A DNA stretch of 64,000 nt from CAWKEY01 sp963696315 (GCA_963696315.1 CAVOJU010000042.1:33523-97522); one strand, 5' to 3'. Numbered from the stretch's first letter, positions 29,844 to 40,085 are shown. Made by a program: numbers and translations. The notes: generated from the letters alone by a model not told the origin.

Positions 29844-30034
29844 TGGAAGTGGCCCTCATTGCTGTCTTTGTCGCGTTCACACTCTGGCTGGGCAGCAAAA
29901 TTCTTGATAAGGCAGGCATCCCAAAAGCTTGGGTTTTATGCCTTTTAATTCCCGTGGTCAATATCATCATGATATGGGTGTTTGCCTTTAGTCACTGGCC
30001 CAACTTAAAAGAAGATATTAAGCAGGATTTATAA
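29843..30034 (+). CDS. Small membrane protein, second of a tandem pair
   Basis: 63 residues: one helix (VALIAVFVAFTLWLGSKIL), the loop DKAGIPKAWVL, a second helix (CLLIPVVNIIMIWVFAF) and SHWPNLKEDIKQDL. The shared pattern KAG, AW and WPN with the preceding protein implies common ancestry. Start and stop of the two genes overlap. It is unrecognised, with a location in the inner membrane inferred from hydrophobicity. Confidence 0.6.
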   Translation: MEVALIAVFVAFTLWLGSKILDKAGIPKAWVLCLLIPVVNIIMIWVFAFSHWPNLKEDIKQDL

Positions 30035-30278
30035 ATCCACAGCTGATTAAATAAATTCTTTAACCCAATTGATCAAGTGTAAAATAGCGCACTGACTCGG
30101 CGCCTAAAGAGCCTCTTTGGCTTAAGCAGTCATCGATGTACTTGTAGTACCATCCTATTAAACTACTATGAGGGGGCTTACAGTATATTTCGTAGTCTTA
30201 AAATTATGAAATGATCGCCATAAAACCGCTACATTAACCAAAAACACTTCCACTAGTAAGAAAACCTCGAGCTTTCAA

Positions 30279-32899
30279 ATGAAAAAAATAGTTGCCGTCA
30301 TTGCACTTGCCTTACTGGTCGTCATAAATTTCAGTATTTGGAGCTATATAAACAACCCGCTGCAATTGCAGTCATGGAACAAACCCATGATGGGGGTGAC
30401 CTTTGATCCAAGACGGGAAAACTTCACACAAGAAAACAGTTATATCCTAGCGAAGCTGAAATTGAGCAAGATATAGCGCTGCTCGCCGGCAAAGTTCACG
30501 CTATCAGGATTTATAGCGTTCTGCGAGGCCAAGACAAGATTCCAGAAATGGCCGCCAAATATAACCTGAATGTCTCGGTCGGCGCCTGGATAGATGATGA
30601 TTTGGAAGAAAATCGTAAAGAAATTGAAACCTTAATCCAAGTCAGCCGCCAGGAAAATCCGAAAATCGTGCGCCTGATGGTAGGCAACGAGGTCATGCTG
30701 CGTAAAGAGATTAAAGAGGAACAGTTGATTGAATACCTGCGCGAAGTCCGCAGCCGTACTTGGCGCCCGGTCAGCACCTCGGAAACCTGGGATCAGTGGC
30801 TTGCGCACCCCGAACTCGCCGCAGAAGTGGATTACCTAGCGGTGCATATTCTGCCTTATTGGGAAGGCTTTGATGTTGATGAGGCCGTCGATTATGTGTT
30901 CGACCGTTATCATGCCCTGCAACAGGCTTTTCCTAACAAGCCCATCGTGATTACTGAAGTAGGCTGGCCTTCAGATGGTCAACCGTTCAAACACGCAATC
31001 GCCTCGCGCGCTAACCAGGCCAAATTCCTGCGTGAATTTCTGAACAGGGCTACCGAAGAAAAACTCGCCTACTACATTGTTGAGGCTTTTGATCAACCCT
31101 GGAAAATGTCCCTGGAAGGCTCAGCCGGCGCCTATTGGGGCATGTTTAATGCCGACCGGCAACCCAAATATCCCCTTGACGGCCAGGTACTGGCATTACC
31201 AACCTGGAAAAACTGGGCCACCGGCGCGGCCATTTTCAGTGTCGCGTTAATGGTTTTGGTATTATTGACCCGCCGCACTCTTAACCTGCCCGGCCTGCTT
31301 TTTGTTGGCTTGATAGCCAATCTGGCGGCGTCAGTGATTTTCTGGACAGTCTCCATTGGCGCGCAACAGTACCAGACCACACTCACCATCGTATTCTGGG
31401 TCATACTGATCTTGATGCAGATGCTGGCTGTCATCATTTTGCTCATCGAGAGCTTGGAAATTGCGGAAGTGGTATGGCACCGGAAAAGCGTGCGTACTTT
31501 TCAACCGCTTGCGCCTTCTCCTGATTTCAGGTATCCGAAAGTTTCGCTGCACTTGCCCATCCATAACGAGCCGCCAGCCATGGTGAGAAAAACGCTGGAA
31601 GCGCTTGCGGCCGTCGATTATCCGAATCTGGAAGTGCTGGTCATGGATAACAACACCAAAGACCCGGCCGTCTGGGAACCTGTGCGCGATGACTGTGCGC
31701 GACTGGGGCCAAAATTTCGCTTCTTCCATCTGGAAAACTGGCCCGGATTCAAGGCTGGAGCCATCAATCATGCTCTCGAACAAACTGCCGAAGATGCGGA
31801 AATAATTGCCGTGATTGATAGCGACTACATTCTGTCGCCTGACTGGCTTAAATGTATGGTGCCATATTTCGACAATGAAAACGTCGGCTTTGTACAGTCA
31901 CCACAGGACTATCGTGACTTGCATGTAAGCACCTTTAAAGCGTTTTGCTACTGGGAATATGCCGGCTTTTTTAACATTGGCATGGTACAAAGAAACGAAT
32001 ACAACGCCATTATTCAGCATGGCACCATGACCATGATCAGAAAGTCGGCCTTGCAAGAAGTCGGCAAATGGGCGGAATGGTGTATCTGCGAAGACAGCGA
32101 ACTGGGTTTGCGCCTGTATGAGGCCGGTTATGACTCGGTTTACGTTAAAGATTCCTTCGGTCGCGGTCTGATGCCAGACACCATGTCCGGCTATATGACA
32201 CAACGCTATCGTTGGGTTTATGGCGCCATGCAGATCATTAAAGCCCATTGGCGCAGCTTTTTGCCGACTAAAAAATCGCCGCTTACCCCGGCGCAACGCT
32301 ATTACTTTATTGCCGGCTGGTTGCCCTGGTTTTCCGATGCGCTCGCCTTGTTGTTCACCACAGCCAGTCTGATGCTGACTGCCGTGATTGCTTATGATCC
32401 CTTGCATAGCGAGCTGCCGGTTAATGCCTTTTTACTGCCGACCATTGGCGTGTTCAGCTTCAAAATTTTGCGCGGCTTGTGGCTTTATCAGGCGCGCGTT
32501 CCCTGTTCAGTCTGGCATTCAGTGGGTGCCGCCTTGTCGGGCTTGGCTTTAACCCATACCGTGGCTAAAGGCACTTGGCAAGGCTTATTGACTTCCGGCA
32601 AGCCGTTTATGCGTACGCCCAAGTATGAAAAACAAGGCCCCTTATTCGCCGGCTTGATGACCATCTGGCAAGAGTTGCTATTGCTGATATTATTAGGGAT
32701 GGCGATCGGCTTGATGAACTCCCTCGAGCATTTCGATAATCTAAGCGGCAAATTATGGATAGCGGTATTATCCGTGCAGGCCGTCCCCTATCTGGCGGCA
32801 TTACTCACACTATTGATCAGCATAGCGCCGCATTACAGTTCCGCCAAAAATGCCGAAGAACTGGATGCAATCATTACCTCAACGGACAAATCATCTTAA
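30279..32899 (+). CDS. GH17-GT2 bifunctional beta-glucan synthase (frame broken once)
   Basis: About 873 residues when corrected. An N-terminal signal-anchor helix is followed by a GH17 domain (about 30-300) with the acid/base glutamate in LMVGNEVMLR and the nucleophile in VITEVGWPSDG. Then come two helices and a GT2 domain (about 400-640) with DNNTKDP, VIDSDYILSPDW, CEDSELG and QRYRWVYG, the processive-synthase motifs. Further helices end the protein. The layout matches Pseudomonas NdvB-type proteins, which build and remodel periplasmic cyclic beta-glucans. One base seems missing at about 30443; restoring it gives the family motif YPSEAEIEQDIALLAGK. Its stop overlaps the IS3 remnant. Confidence 0.85.
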
Positions 32900-33942
32900 C
32901 TTGGAACGGAAGCTCTAAATTTGATTGGGAATAACTGCCTGATTGTCAGCCCCAGCAGCAAATTCGGCATGCTTTCGTACCCCTTCAAATACACATCTTC
33001 ATATTTCACCGTCCGCCATAGCCGCTCAACAAAAATATTGTCCAGTGCGCGACCGCGTCCATCCATACTGATCGTGATGCCGTTCTGGATAAATACGCCA
33101 GTGAAACCTTCGCTGGTAAACTGCGAGCCTGGTCGGTATTGAAGATTCCGGGTACGCCGAAGTTCTTGATAGCTTCCTCCAGACCGTCTACACAGAACCC
33201 CGCATCCAGCGTGTTCGATAACCGCCATGCCAGCACCTTGCGACTGTACCAGTCGATGATCGCAACCAGGTATACAAAGCCGTGCCGCAACCGGATATAG
33301 GTGATGTCGGTACTCCACACCTGATTGGGACGAACAATATCCAAGCCCCTCAACAGATACGGATAAAGCTTGTGCTGCGGATGTGGCTTGCTGGTGTTGG
33401 GGCCGGGTGCCATACCCGCCAGTCCCAACTTTTGCAGCAAGCGTTGCACCCGCTTGCGATTGACGGCGTACCCACAGCCACATAAATATTTCGTCATGCG
33501 ACGTGACCCATAAAACGGGTGCCGCGTGTACTCTTCATCGAGTTTGGTCAACAGCATGCACTCAAGCTCGTTCACTGCTTTCTGTGGACGCTTTTTCTGG
33601 TCATACACAACCGAGCGCGTTACCGCGAGAAGTTGGCATTGCCTGGATACCGCAAGCACATGCCCTGGCTCTATCCACTTCTGGCGCTCTCCTAAAGGCT
33701 GAGTCCAGACTTTTTTTAAGCCAATCCAATTCCATGTTGAGTTGTCCGATTTTGGCGTACAACCGGTCTGGATCACTCTGGGCATTGACCGGTTTTGGAC
33801 CACGCTTGCCTTCAAATAGACTGCCTGCATTGGCAAGCAAGTCCTTTTTCCATTGCGCCACTTGAGTCGGATGGACTCCATACTCCTGTGCAATCTCATT
33901 GACGGTTTTAGTCCCCTTGACCGCTTCCATTACCTGGAACCG
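32896..33942 (-). mobile_element. IS3-family element remnant (orfA and orfB, truncated at both ends)
   Basis: OrfA keeps the helix-turn-helix (EAVKGTKTVNEIAQEYGVHP) but lacks its first residues; the frame is open upstream without the usual KRRYSPEF-type start. OrfB has HPFYGSRRMTKYL, the DDE residues in WSTDITYIRL and NTDQ...GSQFTS, and DNIFVERLWRTVKYEDVYL. A missing G near 33140 splits it. After LLLGLT the usual C-terminus (NxxRPHxSLG) is replaced by unrelated residues, so the element is cut there. Terminal inverted repeats are not seen. It abuts the glucan synthase stop codon. Confidence 0.9.
33710..33717 (-). promoter_or_regulatory. IS3 orfA/orfB ribosomal slippage run
   Basis: A run of seven A followed by G (minus strand) sits where orfA ends and orfB begins. 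IS3 elements use such a run for programmed -1 slippage to make the OrfAB transposase. Adding one A would end orfA at the family-typical KKKSGLSL followed by a stop, and place orfB in the -1 frame, so the run is probably one base short in this sequence. Confidence 0.6.
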
Positions 33943-34093
33943 AGGAAATATCAGGCACCGTGGATTCGCAATACATTCGTCTGAGAAAATCCTAGATAAA
34001 TCATTTCATCCATGAAAATTTTCAAATTTACCAAATCGTAAATCGTCACCCAAAGAGTGAATGGCTGCACTATAAAAAAATAGTCTGATTTCT

Positions 34094-34109
34094 TTCGTGC
34101 TCTTCGTGG
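34094..34109. repeat. Second copy of the CACGAAG-type repeat core
   Basis: TTCGTGCTCTTCGTGG here is the inverse complement of the core of the palindromic repeat at 2339-2412. It lies between the IS3 remnant and rnhB and appears as one arm only. Confidence 0.5.
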
Positions 34110-34126
34110 ACTAACTGCGCTTATTG

Positions 34127-34735
34127 TTATTCGTTTTGTTGCTTGATTAGCGATCTTACCGGATTGAAAGATTTTCTATGTACATCTAAAAAACCAAATT
34201 GTTCGATTTCCGACATGTGCTGCGGAGTACCATAGGCCTTGTGCAGGTGAAAGGAAAAATCTGGGTATTGCTCATGATAGTCAACCATGAGCTTATCCCG
34301 CTCAACTTTCGCAAGTATCGAGGCGGCACTGATTGCTTGAATCTTGCTGTCGCCTTTAATGATTGCCTGCGCAGGAATTGAAAGTTTTGGTAGACAATTG
34401 CCATCAATTAAAACACGGTCTGGCCGTAGAGTTAATCCGTTGATGGCTCGCTGCATGGCTAGCAATGTTGCCTGAAGTATATTGAATTCGTCGATCTCGT
34501 CCACACTGGCTTCGGCCACTGCCCAACTCAATGCCCGTTCCTTGATCATTGCACACAAGCTATCACGCTTGCGCGCGCTCAGCTGTTTTGAGTCGGCCAG
34601 CCCTGCTATGGTTTTTTTCGGATCGAGAATAACCGCCGCCGCCACTACCGGGCCGGCCAAAGGACCGCGCCCAGCTTCGTCAACGCCGGCCAGGAGATAA
34701 TGTTCTGAAATACTGATCATGTAATGATCAGCCAT
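34127..34735 (-). CDS. rnhB: Ribonuclease HII
   Basis: Endonuclease cutting the RNA strand at RNA-DNA junctions, including single ribonucleotides in DNA. 202 residues. Catalytic carboxylates are in AGVDEAGRGPLAGPV (Asp-Glu near residue 18) and LIDGN; SAASILAKVERD and HKAYGTPQH are also typical. An ATG six codons downstream (34720) is an alternative start. It follows lpxA, as in the usual bamA-skp-lpxD-fabZ-lpxA-lpxB-rnhB order, but lpxB is not between them. Confidence 0.95.
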   Translation of the reverse strand: MADHYMISISEHYLLAGVDEAGRGPLAGPVVAAAVILDPKKTIAGLADSKQLSARKRDSLCAMIKERALSWAVAEASVDEIDEFNILQATLLAMQRAINGLTLRPDRVLIDGNCLPKLSIPAQAIIKGDSKIQAISAASILAKVERDKLMVDYHEQYPDFSFHLHKAYGTPQHMSEIEQFGFLDVHRKSFNPVRSLIKQQNE

Positions 34736-34866
34736 TACTCAAAACGTCTGAAATGGCTTGCTATCAGCAATCTAATTGAAAACAACCCGGCGACACTAAG
34801 GGGGAATAATGATAGTGAAGAAATCATTACTGATTAATTTAAGAAGTGTGGCTGCTCTGCCGCAGC

Positions 34867-35661
34867 TTAACGCAGTATGCCTCGGGTGACGTTACGCAAA
34901 AAGCTGATCATCTGGGCTAATTCGTTGCTATCACCCGCCATATCTGCCAATTGCTCAATGGCATCTTCCAGTTTCAAATTCATTTTGTAAATAAGTTTAT
35001 AGGCTTTTCTTATCAAACGAATGTCTTCTGAAGAGATACCGTTACGTTCCATGCCCACTGAATTTATGCCATGCGGGCGCGTTGGTTTTCCCCCAACCAT
35101 GACAAAAGGGGGAATATCCTGGGTAATGGCGCTGCCCATGGCCGCAAAACTGTATTGGCCTATCTGGGTAAACTGATGTACCAGTGTAAATCCGCCCAGG
35201 ATAGCATGATCGTTCAAATGGACATGGCCGGCTAACGACGCACCATTGGCCATAATGACGTGATCGCCGATCAGGCAATCATGAGCAACATGCGTATACG
35301 CCATGAACAGATTGTCGCTGCCAATCCTGGTCACCCCTTGATCCTGCTTGGTGCCTCTGTGCATTGAGGTAAATTCGCGGATCGTGTTTCGATCACCTAT
35401 CTCCAGGCGGGTAATTTCGGCGGCATATTTTTTATCCTGCGGATCTTCACCAACTGAAGCAAACTGGTAAATGCGGTTATGCTTGCCAATGGAGGTAGGC
35501 CCTTTAATCACAACATGCGGCCCGATAACAGTGCCGGAATCAATCCTGACATCCGGTCCTATAACGGAGTACGGACCGATGGAAACGTCATCGGCAATCT
35601 CGGCATGCTTATCGATAATGGCAGTCGGATCTATCAAAATTAATCTACCACGGCCGCGCAT
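34867..35661 (-). CDS. lpxA: UDP-N-acetylglucosamine acyltransferase LpxA
   Basis: First step of lipid A synthesis: transfers a hydroxyacyl group from ACP to UDP-GlcNAc. About 264 residues of left-handed beta-helix hexapeptide repeats. Marks are YQFASVGEDPQDKKY, IREFTSMHRGTKQD, YTHVAHDCLIGDHV (catalytic His) and GHVHLNDHAILGG, then the C-terminal helical domain. The ATG at 35661 overlaps fabZ by 22 bases. A TTG at 35637, immediately after the fabZ stop, would give the family-like start (M)IDPTAIIDK and may be the real one. Confidence 0.95.
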   Translation of the reverse strand: MRGRGRLILIDPTAIIDKHAEIADDVSIGPYSVIGPDVRIDSGTVIGPHVVIKGPTSIGKHNRIYQFASVGEDPQDKKYAAEITRLEIGDRNTIREFTSMHRGTKQDQGVTRIGSDNLFMAYTHVAHDCLIGDHVIMANGASLAGHVHLNDHAILGGFTLVHQFTQIGQYSFAAMGSAITQDIPPFVMVGGKPTRPHGINSVGMERNGISSEDIRLIRKAYKLIYKMNLKLEDAIEQLADMAGDSNELAQMISFLRNVTRGILR

Positions 35662-36083
35662 CGGATTTCAGCACTCGCTACGAATTCACCTTCGACTTCT
35701 GCCCTGCACTCAAATGCCCATATATTACGTCTGCTTTTAACAAACCTTGCTTCCAACATCAACTGATCACCGGGCACTACGGGCCGTTTAAACTTGGCTT
35801 TATCAATTCCTACCAGGTAATAAATCATGCCACTGAGTTCATCACGGGCTGTTTCAGAAGCCAACAAGCCGGTCGCCTGCGCCAAAGCTTCCAGAATTAG
35901 CACCCCCGGCATGATCGGCTTTTGAGGGAAATGACCTTGAAAAAAAGGTTCGTTATACGTTACGTTTTTCACCCCTAGCAGCCTAATTCCAGGTTCGCAT
36001 TCCACAACCTTATCAACCAGTAAAAAAGGATAACGATGCGGCAAGAACGCTTGTATTTGTAAAATATCTAGTTTAACAGACAT
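35640..36083 (-). CDS. fabZ: 3-hydroxyacyl-ACP dehydratase FabZ
   Basis: Hot-dog-fold dehydratase of fatty-acid elongation. 147 residues. PHRYPFLLVDKV contains the catalytic histidine near residue 16, and FPQKPIMPGVLILEALAQ contains the catalytic acidic residue in the active-site helix. It is directly upstream of lpxA. The skp gene lies 56 bases upstream without the intervening lpxD that many relatives have. Confidence 0.96.
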   Translation of the reverse strand: MSVKLDILQIQAFLPHRYPFLLVDKVVECEPGIRLLGVKNVTYNEPFFQGHFPQKPIMPGVLILEALAQATGLLASETARDELSGMIYYLVGIDKAKFKRPVVPGDQLMLEARFVKSRRNIWAFECRAEVEGEFVASAEIRCAAVVD

Positions 36084-36139
36084 GACTTAGAGGGCTTCAT
36101 AGTAGGTAAGTGAGTGCATTTAATAAAAGCCTAAGTCAA

Positions 36140-36639
36140 TTATTCGGGCATGGTTGAGAGTTTTTTCTGAACCTGCTCAGTGATATCAATCTCTTCATTT
36201 GAATAGATGACGCCGTCTGTCAACAGTAAATCAAAGTCCTGATCTTTAGCTATTTGACGGATAGCTTCGACAATACGCTGCTGTAATTTACCCAGCTCTT
36301 CATTACGACGAACATTAAAGTCTTCGCTAAATTCTTGCTGTGCTCGTTTGGCATCTCTTTTCTTGTTTAGAATATCCTTTTCCAGGTTACTCTTTTCTGA
36401 AGCGCTCATCACCGAAGCATCCCGGTTCATTCTCTCTTCCATGCTTTGGATTTCTTTCTGCTGAGCAACCAACTGCTTATCTCTGGGAGAAAATTGCTGT
36501 TCCAGACGTTTTTTGGCTTTTTCTGCCTGGGTGCTTTTTCGAGTACCGCCGGAATATTGACAAAACCGATTTTCAAGTCGGCAAAACTCACATTTGCAGT
36601 CAGCAGTAATCCTAAAAATAAAGCAATTTTTGTTTTCAT
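36140..36639 (-). CDS. skp: Skp/OmpH periplasmic chaperone (frame broken once)
   Basis: Trimeric chaperone that holds unfolded outer-membrane proteins on the way to BamA. About 166 residues. The start at 36639 gives a signal peptide (MKTKIALFLGLLLTANVSFA) and then DLKIGFVNIPAVLEKAP. The middle is strongly helical and charged, as in the Skp tentacles; the end LLTDGVIYSNEEIDIT is typical. The frame breaks at 36530-36532: one C is missing on the coding strand, and restoring it gives AEKAKKRLEQQFSPRDKQL. It is located right after bamA, as in relatives. Confidence 0.92.
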
Positions 36640-36741
36640 TGTTAAACCCATCTCCGGTTCTAATAGTTAAAAAGATTAATGATAATTGGTGATTCTGGCG
36701 AAATTATAGGTGATAAGCAAGTTAAACCGAAAAACTTCTTT

Positions 36742-39030
36742 CTAGAAATTCTGTCCGAAGTTAAATTGGAATATCTGTTCATCGTCCAGGGAATCTGCAT
36801 TCAAGGGCAATGCCGCACTCACGGATAAGGCGCCGAATGGCGACAGCCATTCGCCAGAGACACCTGTGGAATATCTCATGTTGTTTATACTGAAGCCGTT
36901 GCTAACTGTGCCGGCATCAAAGAATGTGCCCAGTCTGACTGATTTTGTTTCCGGCATAAAAGGCACAGGAAAAAATAACTCGGCGTTGCCGATTATTTTA
37001 CTGGAGCCGCCAAACGGTCTGTTAGGCTCGCCATTGATATTGTCTCTGGGGCCCAAGGTATTGGCCCTGAATCCGCGCACAGATCCCCAGCCCCCGGCAA
37101 AATAGTTTTCAAAGAATGGCAGATCATCAGTCTTGCCATAGCCATCGCCATAAGCCACCTCACCATGCAGCCTGAAAGTAAAATCACTGGCTAAGGGGAA
37201 ATAGTGCTGTTGTTTATAACTGACTTTATAATACTGCAAGTCACTGCCTGGAACTGTCGCTAGAGCAGACAGGCGCTGCTGCCCGCCCCTATCGGGAAAA
37301 ATGGCCCGATTGAGGGTATCATGTGTCCAGCCCAAGGACGGCGCGAAGGTTAAAAACTTATCTCCCTCTTTTTGAATGAATTCCTCTATTTCATCCGAGG
37401 TATTATCGGTTGTTTTTAATGTTGTGTGCTTTATATCGAAATTGGATTGTAAACGGTCATATTCGTTTAAAGGGATACCAAAATTAACGCCTGAGTTAAT
37501 GACATCGGTCGTGTAGCTGGCCAAGTTGACCTGCTCGGCATCTCGTGTGGTATAGCCCAGGTCATAACCCATACTCACGCCATCCTGAGTGAAATACGGG
37601 TTAAAAAAACCAAATTGGTATTGGGTAAAATAGCTGCTGTTGTTAAAGGCCAGATTCACTCTTTTACCTGAGCCAAAGACATTATCCTGCGAAATATTGG
37701 CGTTCAGCACTATCCCTTGCACTTGTGAAAAACCGACGCCGGCCATCAAGTTGCCGGATGGTTTTTCCACCACTGAATAATTCACATCGATTTGATCGGA
37801 AGTCCCCACGACCGGCGGCGTTTCCACATTGACTGATTCGAAATAGCCGAGGCGCTCCAGGCGAGTTTTCGAGCGCTCAATTTTTGAACTGGATGCCCAG
37901 CTGGATTCCATTTGGCGCATTTCCCTGCGCAAGACTTCATCGCGGGTTTTCGTGTTTCCGCTCATGTTGATACGCCGCACATAGACACGTTTGCCGGGAT
38001 CAACAAAAAAAGTCATATCGACGCTTTTTTGTGCTTCATGTATTTCAGGCACCATATTGACGTTGGCAAACGCGTAGCCTTCATCGCCTAAACGTTCAGA
38101 AATGGCTTTTGAAGTTTCGGTCGCATTTTTTCTGGAAAAAATTTCTCCAGGCCCGACTTTTACCAGTTTAATCAGTTCCTCGGGATTAACCACCAGGTTA
38201 CCCGCCAGTTTTACCTTATCCAGTCTATAAATATCACCTTCCTTGACATTGATGGTCACATAAATATCTTTTTTATCCGGCGTCATGGCCACCTGCGTGG
38301 ATTCAACTGAAAAGTTAATGTAGCCGCGATTCAGATAATAGGAGCGTAATTTCTCCAAATCCGCCGATAATTTTTGCTTGGAATACTGGTCGTTTTTGGT
38401 ATAAAACGACAATAAGTTGGAAGTGCTCAACTCAAAGCGGCGCAGCAAGGTTTCATCATCAAAGGCAATATTGCCAACAATATTAATCTGCTTGATCTTG
38501 GCCGCCCTGCCTTCGGATATTTTGATATGAATACCCACCCGATTACGGGTTAACGGCGTTACCTCGGTATCAATTTTCAAGCCGTATTTGCCGTGACTGA
38601 AATATTGGCGGCTTAATTCCTGCTCGACTTTGTCCAGCACCTGCTGATCAAAGACCCTGCCTTCAGCCAGGCCGATTTTCTTCAAGGCTTTGGTCAAATC
38701 ATCTTTGCTGAGGTCTTTGTTGCCTTCAAAAATAATTTTCGCGATGGAGGGGCGTTCCACGACCGTAACGATCAGCGTTGAACCCTCCCTATCCAGGGAC
38801 ACATCCTTAAAAAAGCCGGTTTTAAATAATGCCCTGATGGCTGGAGCCGCATTATCCAGAGAAAATTTTTCGCCTACATTAACAGGAAGATAGTTATAAA
38901 CAGTACCCGCAGAGATGCGTTGAAGTCCTTTGACCTGAATGTTTTCGACCACAAATTCTTCACTGCCCATAACTGCCTGGGACATTAGCAGGGATAGCAA
39001 TAACAAGCGTGAAAGCGTATTCTTTTTCAT
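36742..39030 (-). CDS. bamA: Outer-membrane assembly factor BamA
   Basis: Omp85-family core of the BAM complex. 762 residues. A signal peptide is followed by five POTRA domains (about 25-420; e.g. FVVENIQVKGLQRISAGTVY and YVRRINMSGNTKTRDEVLRR). A 16-strand barrel follows with FFAGGWGSVRGFRANTLGPRD-type conserved loop residues near 660 (the VRGF motif of lid loop L6). It ends with the aromatic terminal strand FQFNFGQNF. It reads through without any frame break. First gene of the bamA-skp-fabZ-lpxA-rnhB series. No rseP or dxr is upstream, where EF-P genes are found instead. Confidence 0.97.
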   Translation of the reverse strand: MKKNTLSRLLLLSLLMSQAVMGSEEFVVENIQVKGLQRISAGTVYNYLPVNVGEKFSLDNAAPAIRALFKTGFFKDVSLDREGSTLIVTVVERPSIAKIIFEGNKDLSKDDLTKALKKIGLAEGRVFDQQVLDKVEQELSRQYFSHGKYGLKIDTEVTPLTRNRVGIHIKISEGRAAKIKQINIVGNIAFDDETLLRRFELSTSNLLSFYTKNDQYSKQKLSADLEKLRSYYLNRGYINFSVESTQVAMTPDKKDIYVTINVKEGDIYRLDKVKLAGNLVVNPEELIKLVKVGPGEIFSRKNATETSKAISERLGDEGYAFANVNMVPEIHEAQKSVDMTFFVDPGKRVYVRRINMSGNTKTRDEVLRREMRQMESSWASSSKIERSKTRLERLGYFESVNVETPPVVGTSDQIDVNYSVVEKPSGNLMAGVGFSQVQGIVLNANISQDNVFGSGKRVNLAFNNSSYFTQYQFGFFNPYFTQDGVSMGYDLGYTTRDAEQVNLASYTTDVINSGVNFGIPLNEYDRLQSNFDIKHTTLKTTDNTSDEIEEFIQKEGDKFLTFAPSLGWTHDTLNRAIFPDRGGQQRLSALATVPGSDLQYYKVSYKQQHYFPLASDFTFRLHGEVAYGDGYGKTDDLPFFENYFAGGWGSVRGFRANTLGPRDNINGEPNRPFGGSSKIIGNAELFFPVPFMPETKSVRLGTFFDAGTVSNGFSINNMRYSTGVSGEWLSPFGALSVSAALPLNADSLDDEQIFQFNFGQNF

Positions 39031-39104
39031 GTAGTGTCTAAAAATAGAACTTCTTTGTAATGTAAAACCCGCCGGATTATAACACAGTAACTCTTATAAA
39101 CGAG

Positions 39105-40085
39105 TTAAGCCCTGTCTACGGGAAAAGCCAGCACGTCATCAATGGATGCGCTGCCGGTCAATATCATCAGCAAACGGTCCAGGCCTATCGCTATCCCGGA
39201 ACAGTCCGGCAATCCGGCATCCAAAGCACCAAGAAGCCGCTGATCAATGACCGCAGCCGGGAGTTGCTTTTCCTGCCGTTCAGAAAGTTCAGCATCAAAC
39301 CGGCGGCTTTGTTCCACGGCATCGGTCAATTCATAAAAACCATTGCCCAATTCTATACCGTTGATAAACAATTCAACCCGGTCGGTGACCAAAGGGTTAT
39401 GCGCATTAAGTCTTGCCAATGAGGACTCACAGGCAGGATAACCATGAATCATACACAAGGCATTGGGGCCTAAATGCGGCTGCACCTGGTGACTGAACAA
39501 GAAATCCAGCCACATGGCATGATCATACTGGCAAATAGCCACGGCTTCAGATAAATGCTGCTGTTGAGCATAAGCACAGTAGTCCTGATAGCAGAATTCC
39601 AGTGGATCCAGCCCGGTATGGCGCTTAAATATGTCTTGATAGCTAAAGCATTCGGTTGCGCCCAGAGCATGGGTGCGGCTAAACAGCATGGCTATCAGTT
39701 CAGCGATTTCAGCCATTAATTGCGGCAATGTAAAGCCGACCCGATACCATTCCAGCAGCGTAAACTCTGGATTATGGAAGCGCCCCGACTCCCCGTTTCT
39801 AAAAGCCTTGGCTATCTGGTAAATCGAGCCACTACCCGCTGCCAGCAGCCGTTTCATGGCAAACTCAGGTGAGGTCTGTAAAAACAGGGTCTGTTGCCGT
39901 GGCGGCAGATGATACGTCGTCGTAAAAAAAGCCAGGTGCGGGGCGGTACCTATGGCATGGCTCAGCAGCGGCGTTTCCACCTCCAGCACGCATCTGGCAG
40001 CAAAAAAAAACCGTATATCGGCAAGCAATTGTGCTCTTAAGCGCAGATGCTCAATCGAACAAGTTGGTCGCCAGACATTCTGCAC
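39105..40085 (-). CDS. epmA: EF-P beta-lysine ligase EpmA
   Basis: Truncated class II lysyl-tRNA-synthetase homologue that attaches beta-lysine to EF-P. 326 residues without an anticodon domain. Marks are VLEVETPLLSHAIGTAPHL, FLQTSPEFAMKRLLAAGSGSIYQI, FRNGESGRFHNPEFTLLEWYR (motif 2) and GIAIGLDRLLMILTG (motif 3). The GTG start at 40085 shares one base with the efp stop (TAGTG), so translation is coupled. epmB is divergent on the other side of efp, completing the modification pair. Confidence 0.96.
   Translation of the reverse strand: MQNVWRPTCSIEHLRLRAQLLADIRFFFAARCVLEVETPLLSHAIGTAPHLAFFTTTYHLPPRQQTLFLQTSPEFAMKRLLAAGSGSIYQIAKAFRNGESGRFHNPEFTLLEWYRVGFTLPQLMAEIAELIAMLFSRTHALGATECFSYQDIFKRHTGLDPLEFCYQDYCAYAQQQHLSEAVAICQYDHAMWLDFLFSHQVQPHLGPNALCMIHGYPACESSLARLNAHNPLVTDRVELFINGIELGNGFYELTDAVEQSRRFDAELSERQEKQLPAAVIDQRLLGALDAGLPDCSGIAIGLDRLLMILTGSASIDDVLAFPVDRA

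Noticed and set aside
30035..30278. tRNA or small RNA between the small membrane proteins and the glucan synthase
   Set aside because: Short complementary stretches exist, but no cloverleaf, CCA end or conserved T-loop could be drawn.
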